This document shows positions 1 through 8,995 of a DNA stretch of 64,000 nucleotides, in pieces. Origin of the DNA: Terriglobales bacterium. Its GTDB lineage: Bacteria > Acidobacteriota > Terriglobia > Terriglobales > Acidobacteriaceae. Under the pieces are notes generated by a model. That model did not search any database. It was not told where the DNA came from and saw nothing but the letters and a program-made list of their open reading frames with translations. The position numbers and the translations under genes were made by a program. The DNA lies in the NCBI GenBank assembly GCA_025934735.1, contig JAICWP010000001.1, positions 310,001 through 374,000 on the forward strand, written 5' to 3'. Each line of letters begins with the position of its first letter. Position 1 is the first letter of the stretch.

Positions 1-201
1 CTCTACTTCCGACACATCCTGCCTAAAATTGGGACCGTTGTTTCAGGAGTGAAAGGACCGTACCAGTACCTGCCCGCCTCCGTGGAGCGATTTCCCACAC
101 CCCAGGAGATGCTGCAGCGCATGCGGGCCGCCGGCTTTCGCGAAGCCACGTGGACGCCTTACACCTTCGGAATCGCCGGTCTCTACCGCGGTACGAAGTA
201 G
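1..201 (+). CDS. ubiE: Demethylmenaquinone/ubiquinone methyltransferase, C-terminal end (partial)
   Basis: The open frame enters from the left edge and stops at a TAG. The 66 visible residues carry the UbiE/MenG C-terminal pattern: YFRHILPKIG, then a YQYLPASVERFP segment, then a final GxxxGLYRGTK. In this family the enzyme C-methylates demethylmenaquinone (or the ubiquinone precursor) with S-adenosylmethionine, the last step of quinone synthesis at the inner membrane face. The SAM-binding half lies outside the window, so the start and the operon partners are unseen. Menaquinone (MenG) is the more likely product if this is an acidobacterium, but that is inference. Confidence 0.85.
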   Translation, partial: LYFRHILPKIGTVVSGVKGPYQYLPASVERFPTPQEMLQRMRAAGFREATWTPYTFGIAGLYRGTK

Positions 202-300
202 AGCAGTTGCCCAGGTTTTCGCGGTTAGTGTTCACTAACGCGGCCAAGCCCGCCATCAGCAAGGCAGACACCCGCCAAGGATAGGAACACAAGAGGCATT

Positions 301-1389
301 TCACACCGCGAGGGGGCGAGGCGCCGGGGCAGGATCGGGCATGTTTCTGAAGCTGTCTTGCAGCGCCTGCTCGATGGTGAACTGTATCACTTCTTCGTAT
401 TGAGGGCCCAGGAATGACTGCAGCCGCGACGTCTCCATGATGTAGCTGCCGGTCATGTACGGAACCACCTCCGGAGGAATGCCGGAGATGTTTATATTCC
501 AGAGCACGCGCAATACCGCGCCGAACAGCAGCCGCGTGGGCACCGGCAACATGCGGTTTCCGGAGCGGCGGATGCATTCGCCTAAGGTTAGCGGATTGCC
601 CCGGCCGGCCACATTCAGGATGGTGAGCTGCGGGTCGTGTGCCGTGCGCCGCAGGATGTGCGCGATCAGTCTCGCTACATCATCCACGTGCACAAACTGG
701 AACAGCTTGTTGCGATAGCGTTCTCCCAGCGGCAGCATGCAGGGCAGGCGCTTGCCCTTGGTCCGCCAGCGCGCAGCCCGTGCGCTGCTGCCGGTGGGTG
801 TGCCCCGGAAGGCGCCGAGCAGGTAATTGTTCACGCTGGCGCCAGCATAGATATGAGGCCGCAGGATGTACGTGCGGCAATCGAACAATTCGCGCGCCCG
901 CTGCTGCACCACCAGGTCAGACTCGCGCTTGTGAATGGCGTAGGGCAGAGTGTGGCCGCCGAGGGGGAAATCTTCCGCCACCGGCCCGGGCAGGTCGGAC
1001 CCGTAGGCGGAAACGCTGCTGGGAAAAATAAACTGGCGAACCTGGCGCTCGTCGCGGTTGACCTCGCTGATGGCCTCCATGACCCGTGCCGTGCCGGCCA
1101 CATTGATCTGCCACATGCGCTCGACCTCGGTCACGCCGGTGCGCACCGGATCAATTACAAAGGCCAGGTGGACCACCGCGCTGGCCCGGGTTGCGCGCAA
1201 CAATTGGATCAGTTGAGGAGTGCTGGCCTCTTTTCCCAGATCAATAGGCTCAAAGTGGGCCAGGCCGCTCCCGGAAGGCGGTCGCATGTCCACGCCCACC
1301 ACGCAGAAATCCGGCAACTGAGGAAGCAAGCGCGTTCCCAAGTTGCCGGCAACGCCGGTGATCAAAACGGTCGGGCCCACGTCTGCCAT
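301..1389 (-). CDS. NAD-dependent epimerase/dehydratase (extended SDR)
   Basis: This 362-residue protein has an N-terminal Rossmann nucleotide-binding motif, TGVAGNLG (GxxGxxG type, residues about 11-18), and the SDR catalytic Tyr-Lys pair as YAIHK in mid-sequence, preceded by a Ser-rich FPSSVSAYG strand. These mark an extended short-chain dehydrogenase of the kind that epimerises or dehydrates nucleotide sugars. The true substrate cannot be read from the sequence. The ATG lies 9 bp after the stop of the upstream foldase gene, so the two are probably cotranscribed. Confidence 0.85.
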   Translation of the reverse strand: MADVGPTVLITGVAGNLGTRLLPQLPDFCVVGVDMRPPSGSGLAHFEPIDLGKEASTPQLIQLLRATRASAVVHLAFVIDPVRTGVTEVERMWQINVAGTARVMEAISEVNRDERQVRQFIFPSSVSAYGSDLPGPVAEDFPLGGHTLPYAIHKRESDLVVQQRARELFDCRTYILRPHIYAGASVNNYLLGAFRGTPTGSSARAARWRTKGKRLPCMLPLGERYRNKLFQFVHVDDVARLIAHILRRTAHDPQLTILNVAGRGNPLTLGECIRRSGNRMLPVPTRLLFGAVLRVLWNINISGIPPEVVPYMTGSYIMETSRLQSFLGPQYEEVIQFTIEQALQDSFRNMPDPAPAPRPLAV

Positions 1390-1398
1390 CCGCTTAGG

Positions 1399-2544
1399 CT
1401 ATTGCTGGCTGGGCGGTGCGCCCGGCTGGCCAGCAGGTGACTTAGGGCGCCGCTGCGGTGCCATGCCGGGCGGTGTAGGACCGGCGCCGCCTCCGAAGTA
1501 GGACGGGTTCAGTTCCGGCTTAACCGAGCCAATCATCCCTTCCATCTCCTGGCGGAAGGTCTGCTGCTGCAGAAGATTGTGAATTTCGCCTTTGGCCTGG
1601 TCCAGCGGCACCTTCTGTTTGGAAACCACCTTGTAGACGTAGAAGCCGCCGGGATCATCCAGCAATTCGGAAACCTGGCCGGGCTGTATGTCGAACACCT
1701 TCTGGTGATTCGCAGGCAGGCCCTCGCGCGTGATCTTGCCCAGGTTGACGCTGGGCGACTGTGACTTAATGCCGGCGGCATCAAAGGCTTCCTGCTGCAG
1801 TTTCTGGAAATCGCCTCCGGCCGCTGCTTCGGCATGGATCTTCTCGGCCACCGCTTTCATGGCGGCCTGGTCGGCCGCTGTGTCCGTTTTGGCGGGAGCG
1901 GCGGACCCGGCGGGGGGCGCAGCTTGTTTCTCCTTAGGAACAAAGACGCGAAGCAGTTCGACTTCCTGGAACTTGGCGGGATTATCGTTGTAGTACTTCT
2001 CGATCTCAGCCTGGGGAATCTCGCCCGCCTTCTTCTGCAGGTCGCGGGTAAGGTTCTGCGCCAGCAGTTGCAGGGTGGCGAACTTCAGCATTTCCTGGAA
2101 GTGCGGGTCCTTGTCCACGCCCCGGTCGCGGGCCTTCTGGGCAAACAACAGCAGACGGGGGTAGGCTTCCGCGAGTTGCCGCTTGGTTGCCGCCGGCATG
2201 TCCGGATTGAGAGCGCTCGCGAGCCGCTCAAACTGGGCTCGCGTGATCACGGTTTTGCAACCGGCCGAGGCTGTGGCGGCGGGCGTTTTGGCCGCGGTTG
2301 CCGCCTTGCGCGCGCCCGCAGCCGGCGAAGAGCACAGGCCTTGAACGGTGATGACCGGAGCGGTAGGCGGCACCTGGCTGGTGGAGACGTGCGGCGCCGG
2401 AGCTTCTTCCTCTCCGGGTTGCGGCTGCTGCTGCGCCACGCGAGCCAGTCGGGACCCTGACTTGGCCGGGGGTGTCGCCGGAGTCTGCTGGGCCAGGGCC
2501 AGCGATGTCAATAACAGCAGAATCAGCCAACCATAATGCTTCAC
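1399..2544 (-). CDS. SurA-like periplasmic peptidyl-prolyl isomerase (parvulin type)
   Basis: The 381-residue protein starts with a clear signal peptide (MKHYGWLILLLLTSLALAQ). A low-complexity Pro/Ala/Gln linker follows, then a SurA_N-like helical region (about 95-180) and a parvulin-like segment (about 185-335) ending in a Pro/Gly-rich tail. Proteins of this kind chaperone outer-membrane proteins in the periplasm. A 30-residue Ala/Lys-rich insertion breaks the parvulin region, so isomerase activity is less certain than the chaperone fold. It lies between the secretin gene and the epimerase gene on the same strand. Confidence 0.8.
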   Translation of the reverse strand: MKHYGWLILLLLTSLALAQQTPATPPAKSGSRLARVAQQQPQPGEEEAPAPHVSTSQVPPTAPVITVQGLCSSPAAGARKAATAAKTPAATASAGCKTVITRAQFERLASALNPDMPAATKRQLAEAYPRLLLFAQKARDRGVDKDPHFQEMLKFATLQLLAQNLTRDLQKKAGEIPQAEIEKYYNDNPAKFQEVELLRVFVPKEKQAAPPAGSAAPAKTDTAADQAAMKAVAEKIHAEAAAGGDFQKLQQEAFDAAGIKSQSPSVNLGKITREGLPANHQKVFDIQPGQVSELLDDPGGFYVYKVVSKQKVPLDQAKGEIHNLLQQQTFRQEMEGMIGSVKPELNPSYFGGGAGPTPPGMAPQRRPKSPAGQPGAPPSQQ

Positions 2545-2622
2545 TTGAACCTCCGATGGAGTTGCGTCTCAAAATCCTAGCACAGGGCGCAGGGGCAGTA
2601 CCGTGAGGGGCTGGAAAGGGAC

Positions 2623-4437
2623 CTAACGGCCGGGCGGAAGCCACACTTCGGCCCCCCCGGTGACCGGCGAACTGAGGACGTGCGGAGTAATGACCACCAT
2701 CAATTCATCATCTTCAATCTGCTTGTTGTTCGAGCCCATCACCTGGTTGACCACTGGCAGTTGAGCCAAGCCGGGGATGCCGCTGAGGCTCCTCTGGTCG
2801 GTGGTCGAAACCGAACCCACCACCACGCCGGCTTCGCCATTGACCAGGGTGATCATGCCCTTGTACTCCCGCTGCGCGATCACCGGCACGCCATTGATGC
2901 TCTGACCCAGCAGACTGCGCAGCTGCATTTCCATGTCCAGGGTCACGCTGGAGGTGCCATGAATCCACGGTTTTGCCTTCACCGTCAGTCCCAGGTCTTC
3001 ATAAGAAAACGAGGGAAAAGGAGTCTGGAAGGAGCCGTTGGCGATGACCTGGGACAGAGCCGCGGTGTTGAAGATGGGTGCAAAGCTGGCGTTGAGGATG
3101 GGATAGCGCTCGCCCACCCGCAGAGTGGCCGGGTCGGACTGCGAGGCGTGCAGCACGACATGTTGCAGCGTGCTCACCGATGAGCGGCTGTCGGAGAAGG
3201 CGGCGCTCAGCTGGGGAAAGGTAAGCCCCATCAGGGTAAGCCCGCCTCCGAAGGTGGCAAAAGGCTGAGAAAAAATGCCGCCGGCCTGGTTCTGTATCTG
3301 GGCCAGCAGTCCCTGCAGTGCCTGGCTGTTGACGGCGTTAATGCCGCCGCTCGAGATCAGCTGGTTGATCAGTTGCTGAATGTTCTGCCCGCCCAGCAGC
3401 GCCAGGGCTCCGGCGGGAATGTTGAACATCTTGAACTGCGCCGGAATATTCAAGCCCAGGGCGTGGGTAAGCGTACTGCTCACCTGGTACAGCTTGATAT
3501 CGAGCAGCACTTGGGGCTGTTGTTCATCCAGGCCCCGGAGCAGGCGGGTCGCGGCCTCCAGTACTTCCTGGGGAGCGCGCACCGTGATGGTTGAGGTGGC
3601 GGGCTGCTGGGAGATGAAGCGTATCTCGAAGAGCACGCGCAACAGGTTGACCACGTCGTTGAGTTGCTGGGGCGTGCTGGCGTTGGGAATGTAGAGGGTG
3701 CGCAGCGCCATGCGGTCATACTGGCGGTGGTTCTGGGGCGTGTCGGCCGCTACTACGATTTGCTTCTCCGACAGCGGCGCCCACAATGTGTGTGTGACCT
3801 GGCCCGCCGCGTGCATCGCGGTGGCGAAGTCCACGTTGTCAATATCGAAGGCCACGTGCCGGGAGACCACGGACTCCTCCACGGTGGCGGTGACGCCATA
3901 GGCCGAAGCCACTTGCTGCAGCAGGGTGCGGGAATCGCCGCGGAAGCGGAAGTCATGGTGGCCGCTCTCTGGTTCCACCTGGATGTTTCCCGCTTGCGCC
4001 AGCACCTTCATGTGCGGGATAGCTGCTTCTGGCGCCCACTCGCTAAGCAGGTCGCGCAGCCGCTGCTGGGCAAACTGGTTGCCAGGGTCGAGGCTGAGGG
4101 CACTGCGGAACTCAGCCAGCGCCTTGGTCTGCTTGCCCGCCATGATTTCCTGGTTGCCGCTCTGCAGGTGGTCGTAAACCAGCTTTTGGCGGGCCACCTC
4201 GCGGGCCGTCAGGTACTCCGGGCTGGCGGGGTCGAGGCTGGCGGCGCGCTCAAAAAAATCGAAGGCCTGCTCGTTTTTGCCTGCGGCGCGCAGCTTCAGG
4301 CCGCGGGAGAACGCGCGGCGCGCGGCCTTGCGCTCCTTGGCCGTAACCTTCCCCGGTTCGCGAGCGACAGCCGCGGGCGGCCCGCTGGCATAAGCCGCCA
4401 GGCTGCACAGCAGAACGAGGCCAACCAGGATGCGCAC
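2623..4437 (-). CDS. Secretin (type II/IV secretion GspD/PilQ family) with N-terminal TPRs
   Basis: The protein has a signal peptide, a Lys/Arg-rich linker and about two TPR units (residues about 35-130, ending LSLDPGNQFAQQRL). Secretin N-type domains follow, and a C-terminal secretin domain carries the typical GEAGVVVGSVSTTDQ and SGIPGLAQLPVVNQ stretches and a final DDELMVVITPHVL. Secretins form the outer-membrane gate for type II secretion or type IV pili. The chosen GTG (4437) has a GGAG 6 nt upstream and opens directly onto the signal peptide. A TTG at 4464 would extend it by 9 residues. No other secretion genes are adjacent, so the system served is unknown. Confidence 0.85.
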   Translation of the reverse strand: MRILVGLVLLCSLAAYASGPPAAVAREPGKVTAKERKAARRAFSRGLKLRAAGKNEQAFDFFERAASLDPASPEYLTAREVARQKLVYDHLQSGNQEIMAGKQTKALAEFRSALSLDPGNQFAQQRLRDLLSEWAPEAAIPHMKVLAQAGNIQVEPESGHHDFRFRGDSRTLLQQVASAYGVTATVEESVVSRHVAFDIDNVDFATAMHAAGQVTHTLWAPLSEKQIVVAADTPQNHRQYDRMALRTLYIPNASTPQQLNDVVNLLRVLFEIRFISQQPATSTITVRAPQEVLEAATRLLRGLDEQQPQVLLDIKLYQVSSTLTHALGLNIPAQFKMFNIPAGALALLGGQNIQQLINQLISSGGINAVNSQALQGLLAQIQNQAGGIFSQPFATFGGGLTLMGLTFPQLSAAFSDSRSSVSTLQHVVLHASQSDPATLRVGERYPILNASFAPIFNTAALSQVIANGSFQTPFPSFSYEDLGLTVKAKPWIHGTSSVTLDMEMQLRSLLGQSINGVPVIAQREYKGMITLVNGEAGVVVGSVSTTDQRSLSGIPGLAQLPVVNQVMGSNNKQIEDDELMVVITPHVLSSPVTGGAEVWLPPGR

Positions 4438-4621
4438 GTGTAGCTCCGATTTTACCCGTCCCAAGTGGGTTTGGCTGCCTTCCTGGCACCTTGAAGTTCA
4501 ATAGCGACCTTGGCCAAACGGACAGTCCCTCGACGAGCACAGGGCGCGTCGCCGGAACAAGGCTCAATAGTTTCAAGCTTGGGCGGCAGTTCAACACCCT
4601 GGAATCGTTATGCCTAAAGCT

Positions 4622-5329
4622 TCAAAGATCAATTCCCGCCAGCAGCTCGCTGCAACAGCTTACGCACGCATCCGGTCCATGCGCCAGAAGTTCGGCGGCG
4701 GGAAAAATTCCCGTGGCCACAGCCAGAATGGGGCGGGCCAGTTGGCGGGCCGCATCAATATCGGCCGGGGTATCGCCTATAAAACACGCCCGCGCTCGGT
4801 CGCCCAGCCGCCGCTGAACCTGCTCGAGGCCGTGGGCAAAGATCTCGCGCCGCAGTTCCCGCTGATTGCTGAACGAACCAAAGGCAAAGAATTGCTTGAT
4901 GCCGGCGGCCTCGAGTTTCAGCCAGCCGATGGGTTCCAGGTTGCCGGAAACCACCCCCAGCAGCTTACCGGCCCGCTGTAAGGCGACCAGCAGTTCGCGG
5001 ACAGAAGGGCAGAGTTCAGGCTCCATGCCGGCGGAGTTGCGGCTGGCCGTGGCGCACATGCATGCAATGGCCACGGGCAGTTTGCTTTCAAATTCCGCAT
5101 CGGAGAGCCCGGCCCGCCGCGCCACGGCGCGCAGAATGCCCAAGTCGGTATTGCCGTGCACGGGCACGCCGTCAATTTTCGAATCAATGCCGTAGATTTC
5201 GCGCACCGCGGCGTGAAAAGCGTTGTAATGCACCCCGTCGCGAGAGTTAAGCAGCGTACCGTCAATGTCAAACAGGTAAGCCTCCGCCGGCGGCAGCACG
5301 CTGGCGGCTTGGAAGGGGGGATTCTTCAC
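4622..5329 (-). CDS. HAD-superfamily phosphatase (phosphoglycolate phosphatase-like)
   Basis: The 235-residue protein has all the visible HAD motifs: DIDGTLL (motif I nucleophile, residues about 21-27), VVSGN (motif II) and GDTPADI (motif IV). The helical cap between motifs I and II is of the Gph/PGMB type. This family removes phosphate from small metabolites such as 2-phosphoglycolate; the substrate here is not determined. It begins with GTG, 22 bp downstream of the ymdB stop on the same strand, so it is likely cotranscribed with it. Confidence 0.85.
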   Translation of the reverse strand: MKNPPFQAASVLPPAEAYLFDIDGTLLNSRDGVHYNAFHAAVREIYGIDSKIDGVPVHGNTDLGILRAVARRAGLSDAEFESKLPVAIACMCATASRNSAGMEPELCPSVRELLVALQRAGKLLGVVSGNLEPIGWLKLEAAGIKQFFAFGSFSNQRELRREIFAHGLEQVQRRLGDRARACFIGDTPADIDAARQLARPILAVATGIFPAAELLAHGPDACVSCCSELLAGIDL

Positions 5330-5350
5330 GGCATCCGGTCTGTCCAGGCG

Positions 5351-6157
5351 CTATTTCCTGTCGCCCGCCTGGTCCACCATGAGGCGCTCGATGGCGGTGG
5401 CGCGGCCGCTCTTCTCGTCGCAGTCAATCAGCACGGCGCACAGCTTCACGTTGCCCGTGGCCGCCTCGAAACGCATGGGCAGGTTCTTCAGAAAGCGGGT
5501 GATGATCTGCTCCTTCTGCACCCCGATCACGCCGTCGTAGGGGCCGGTCATGCCCACGTCAGTCAGGTAGGCGGTGCCCTGCGGCAGGATGCGCTCGTCG
5601 GCGGTGGGAACGTGGGTGTGGGTGCCGATGACGGCCGTGACCCGCCCGTCGAGGTACCAGCCCAGGGCGACCTTTTCCGAGGTGGCCTCGGCGTGAAAAT
5701 CCACCAGGATCACCTTGGCTTTGGTCTTCTGCAGCAGCGCATCGGCGGTGCGAAAGGGGTCGTCGTTCGGCGCCATGAACACCCGGCCCTGCAGGTTGAT
5801 GACAGCATAGGCGACGCCCTCGCGGGTGCGGCCCTCGAACAGTCCACATCCAGGCAGGCCGGCGGGATAATTGGCGGGACGCAGCACGCGGCGCGCCGGG
5901 CCGCTGCCGTTGGCGGTTTCGAAGTAGTCCATGATTTCGCGCTTGTCCCAGACGTGGTTGCCGGTGGTGAGCACCTCAATGCCCAGCTCGAGAAACTCCT
6001 CCGCCAGGGCGGGGGTGATGCCGAACCCCCCGGCGGCGTTTTCGGCGTTGGCGATAACCAGGTTGGCGCGGTGCTCCTCGACCAGCGCCTCCAGTTGCTC
6101 GCGCACCACGTTGCGGCCCGGCCGCCCGAAAATGTCGCCAATAAAGAGAATACGCAC
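5351..6157 (-). CDS. ymdB: YmdB-family metallophosphoesterase
   Basis: The 268-residue protein belongs to the TIGR00282/YmdB group. It opens RILFIGDIFGRPGR (metal-binding Asp), followed by NAENAAGG, TGNHVWD (Asn-His ligand pair) and the late GTHTHVPT histidine cluster. The family forms a dinuclear metal site, and its Bacillus and Deinococcus members hydrolyse 2',3'-cyclic nucleotides. It is a cytosolic enzyme with no signal peptide. The start is GTG. It sits between an ABC binding-protein gene and a HAD phosphatase gene on the same strand. Confidence 0.9.
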   Translation of the reverse strand: MRILFIGDIFGRPGRNVVREQLEALVEEHRANLVIANAENAAGGFGITPALAEEFLELGIEVLTTGNHVWDKREIMDYFETANGSGPARRVLRPANYPAGLPGCGLFEGRTREGVAYAVINLQGRVFMAPNDDPFRTADALLQKTKAKVILVDFHAEATSEKVALGWYLDGRVTAVIGTHTHVPTADERILPQGTAYLTDVGMTGPYDGVIGVQKEQIITRFLKNLPMRFEAATGNVKLCAVLIDCDEKSGRATAIERLMVDQAGDRK

Positions 6158-6242
6158 GCTGAGTTCCGCCTTAACCGCTCAAATTTCGATGGTATCACGG
6201 GCTTTGGTCCGGCTCGGGCCACTGACAACGTTCGCCCGGCGC

Positions 6243-7736
6243 CTACTTCGCCACTTCCGCGGTGCGCAGGAAGTCATAATTGCCGGAGGGGTTCAGTTCC
6301 AGGTTTGTGATGCGGCGGGAATGCACCAGAACGTTATCCAAATACCAGAGATTGATGTAAGGCAGGTCCTCGGCCACCAGGCGCTGGATCCCGGCGTAAT
6401 CCTGGCGGCGCTTGCCTTCTTCGAGTTCCTGCCGTCCCCGGTCAATCAGCTGGTCCACCTGGGGATTCGCATAGTAGCTGCGGTTGGCGCCCCTGGGCGG
6501 CGTGTTCCTGGAGTAGAACACGTGCTCGAAGATGTCCGGGTCCTCGTTGCCCCCGATCCAGCGCAGGGAGTAGAGCTGGAAGGCGCCCTTGGTCACATCG
6601 GAAAAGAAGGTGGCGAACTCGAAGGTGCGGATGTCCAGCGCGATTCCCACCGCCCGCAGCTGCTGCTGCAGCACCGCCGCCATCAGGCGGGTGCTCTCCT
6701 CGGTCGAGGTCTTCATGGTCAAATGGAACCGCACCCCGTTCACCGCGGGGTAGCCGGCCTCATCGAGCAGCTGGCGGGCGCGGGCCGGGTCATAGCCATA
6801 CTGCGGAACCTGGGCATCGTAGGCCCAGCTCTGGACCGGGAGAATGCTGGCCGCGGGCTGCGCCATCTCGCGCCACAAGTACTGGATCATCGGCTGGCGG
6901 TCAATGGCGTAGGCCAGGGCGCGCCGCACCCGTACGTCCTTCAGAACCGGGTCCCGCAGGTTCAGCGCCATGTAAGCGTAGATGGTGCCGGGCGCGGTCT
7001 GGACCTCGAGCTGCGGATCCTTCCTGAGCGCCACCACGGTATCGGGAGTGAGCGCGTTGATGGCCAAATCGGCGCTTCCCTTGCGCAGCTCTAGGGCCCG
7101 GGTGGTGGCGTCGGGCACCACCGCGAAGCGCACCCGCTCAATGCGGGGTTCTTCGCCCCAATAGTGGTCATTGCGCGCGATGACCACCTCTTTGTCCTGC
7201 TGCGCGGAGACAAACTGAAAGGGGCCGGAGCCGATGGGATGCTGCGCCATCTCCGCTCCGCTGCCGTAGGGCACGATGCCAATGGCGCCATCCGAAAGGT
7301 TCCACAAGAGCGTGGCCTGAGGCTGCTTCAGGCGGAAGACGACGGTCCACGCATCGGGCGCGTCAATGCGCTCGATGTACTGGTAGACCGTGGTCTTGGT
7401 GGTGAGCATCTGGTGGCTGAGGATGGAGTCGAAGGTCCACTTCACGTCGCGCGCCGTGAGCTTGCGGCCATCGTGGAAGCGCACCCCGCGGCGCAGATGA
7501 AAGACGTAGGTCGTGGGATTGGGCGTCTCCCAGCTCTCGGCCAGCCAGGGACGGAGCTCAAAGTGCTCGTCACGGTGGACGAGCGAATCGAAGAGCAGGG
7601 TGTCAATCCGCTCCGACTGCGCGTCAATGCCCACCCGCGGGTCGAGATTGGTGGGGCTGCTCTCGATGATCATGACCACGGTTTTAGGGTCGGGCCGCTG
7701 CGCGCAGGAGCAGGCGAACAGCAGCAAGCCCAGCAT
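6243..7736 (-). CDS. ABC transporter substrate-binding lipoprotein, family 5 (peptide/nickel type)
   Basis: About 497 residues with the solute-binding family 5 (DppA/OppA) layout: SPTNLDPR near the mature N-terminus, the signature WLAESWE...TTYVFHLRRGVRFHDG and a late VRRALAYAID segment. The N-terminus MLGLLLFACSC contains a lipobox (LFAC), so it is probably a lipid-anchored periplasmic protein. The frame stays open for about 1.6 kb upstream, through anmK. I chose 7736 (or the adjacent GTG at 7739) because the next upstream ATG, 7859, lies inside a dispersed intergenic repeat. The weak positive charge before the hydrophobic core leaves the start uncertain. No permease or ATPase gene is nearby. 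Confidence 0.82.
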   Translation of the reverse strand: MLGLLLFACSCAQRPDPKTVVMIIESSPTNLDPRVGIDAQSERIDTLLFDSLVHRDEHFELRPWLAESWETPNPTTYVFHLRRGVRFHDGRKLTARDVKWTFDSILSHQMLTTKTTVYQYIERIDAPDAWTVVFRLKQPQATLLWNLSDGAIGIVPYGSGAEMAQHPIGSGPFQFVSAQQDKEVVIARNDHYWGEEPRIERVRFAVVPDATTRALELRKGSADLAINALTPDTVVALRKDPQLEVQTAPGTIYAYMALNLRDPVLKDVRVRRALAYAIDRQPMIQYLWREMAQPAASILPVQSWAYDAQVPQYGYDPARARQLLDEAGYPAVNGVRFHLTMKTSTEESTRLMAAVLQQQLRAVGIALDIRTFEFATFFSDVTKGAFQLYSLRWIGGNEDPDIFEHVFYSRNTPPRGANRSYYANPQVDQLIDRGRQELEEGKRRQDYAGIQRLVAEDLPYINLWYLDNVLVHSRRITNLELNPSGNYDFLRTAEVAK

Positions 7737-7769
7737 CACTGCGCTCCACGTTCCCCTGAGCGAGCGCGA

Positions 7770-7870
7770 GCCAGGCCAGGCAAGGAACCGCCCTGAGCTT
7801 GCCGAAGGGTAAGCGCGAAACAAGAGCTTGTCCTGAGCGGAGCCAGGGAAACTATGCATTTCGACTAGGC
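7770..7870. repeat. Dispersed intergenic repeat (TCCTGAGC ... CTATGCATTT type), copy 1
   Basis: This stretch contains CCCTGAGCTTGCCGAAGGGT and then TTGTCCTGAGCGGAGCC running into ACTATGCATTTCG. The same building blocks, CCTGAGCTTGCC(G/A)AAGGG and CTATGCATTTC, recur at 25155-25246. It lies between anmK and the binding-protein gene, and it contributes a spurious ATG (7859, minus strand) upstream of the latter. Confidence 0.65.
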
Positions 7871-8995
7871 ATACGAAATTTTCCCCAGAATAGCAGGCCG
7901 CGAAGCCCCGGTGGCCGAAGGCAGGTTGCCGGGCCGGCGGCGCCAGGTCTGGTAAGCCAGAACAGCGAAGGCCACGGCTTCCTTGGCGGCCCACGGCAGG
8001 CCAAATTCGTCGCTGCGCCGCAGGCGTATCCCCATGGGCTCGACCGCTTCCCCCAGCATGCGCAGCAGCGTGGGGTTCTCGGCGCCGCCGCCGGAGACAA
8101 TCAGCTCGGCGTAGCTCCCGGGCACAAAATGGCGGATGGAATCGGCGATGGAGCGCGCGGTCAGCGCCGTGGCCGTAGCCACCACGTCCTGCTTGCGGGC
8201 GCGCTCGCAGCGGCCGAGGAATTTGGTTACGAACTCCCGACCGAACTCCTCCCGGCCGGCGGTCCGGGGCGGGCGGCGGCGGAAGAAAGGCTGGCGCAGG
8301 ATCTCGCTCACCACTTCCTCGAGCACGCGCCCCCGGGCGGCGATGCGGCCGTCGCGGTCGAAAGCCTGCCCGAAGAGGCGCTCCGTCAGCGCGTCCATCA
8401 CCATGTTGCCGGGTCCGGTATCGAAGGCCACCACCTGCTCCGTTTTGGCTCCCGCGGGAATGGCGGTCAGGTTGGCGATGCCGCCGACATTCTGCACAAT
8501 GCGTCCCCGCCGCCGGTCGCGGTAGAGCAGGTAATCGAGAAAGGGCACGAGCGGGGCGCCCTTGCCCCCGGCGGCCATGTCGGCGGGGCGGAAGTCGGAG
8601 ACGACCGGAGCGCCCGCGCGCGCCGCGATCACTGCGGCCTCGCCCGTCTGCCAGGTCACGGCCAGCTTGCGCCCGAGAAAAGCCTGGGGTTCGCCCTGGT
8701 GATAAAGCGTCTGGCCATGGCAGCCCACCAGCTCCACTCGCAATTTGAATTTGCGCGCCGCGGCGATCACCGCCCCCCCGTAGAGGTGCCCCAGAAGAAA
8801 GTTGAGCCGGGCGAGGTCGGCCACCCGCGCCCGCTCCGCGTTCATGGCGGCGAGGATGGCCCGGCGCACCGCCGGGGGGAAGGGAAATTCGAGGTGGCCG
8901 AGGAGCTTGAGCTGCGGGCCCCCGCCCGTAAGCTCGACCAGGGCCACATTGATGCCGTCGGCAGAGGTGCCGCTCATCACCCCGGCGACGATCAC
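7865..8995 (-). CDS. anmK: Anhydro-N-acetylmuramic acid kinase
   Basis: A protein of 376 residues, close to the usual AnmK length of about 370. It has the N-terminal phosphate-binding MSGTSADGI motif, then VELVGCHGQT, the DFRPADMAAGG(K)GAPLVP stretch and the VAFDTGPGNMVMD motif of the ASKHA fold. AnmK hydrates and phosphorylates anhydro-MurNAc to MurNAc-6-phosphate in cell-wall recycling. The GTG start overlaps the nagZ stop as GTGA (8992-8995), which fixes the start and implies translational coupling with the enzyme that releases its substrate. Confidence 0.93.
   Translation of the reverse strand: MIVAGVMSGTSADGINVALVELTGGGPQLKLLGHLEFPFPPAVRRAILAAMNAERARVADLARLNFLLGHLYGGAVIAAARKFKLRVELVGCHGQTLYHQGEPQAFLGRKLAVTWQTGEAAVIAARAGAPVVSDFRPADMAAGGKGAPLVPFLDYLLYRDRRRGRIVQNVGGIANLTAIPAGAKTEQVVAFDTGPGNMVMDALTERLFGQAFDRDGRIAARGRVLEEVVSEILRQPFFRRRPPRTAGREEFGREFVTKFLGRCERARKQDVVATATALTARSIADSIRHFVPGSYAELIVSGGGAENPTLLRMLGEAVEPMGIRLRRSDEFGLPWAAKEAVAFAVLAYQTWRRRPGNLPSATGASRPAILGKISYA

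Noticed and set aside
5156-6310. Long plus-strand open frame opposite ymdB
   Set aside because: High GC makes antisense frames stay open. The translated product has no domain, while the minus strand encodes a clear YmdB protein.
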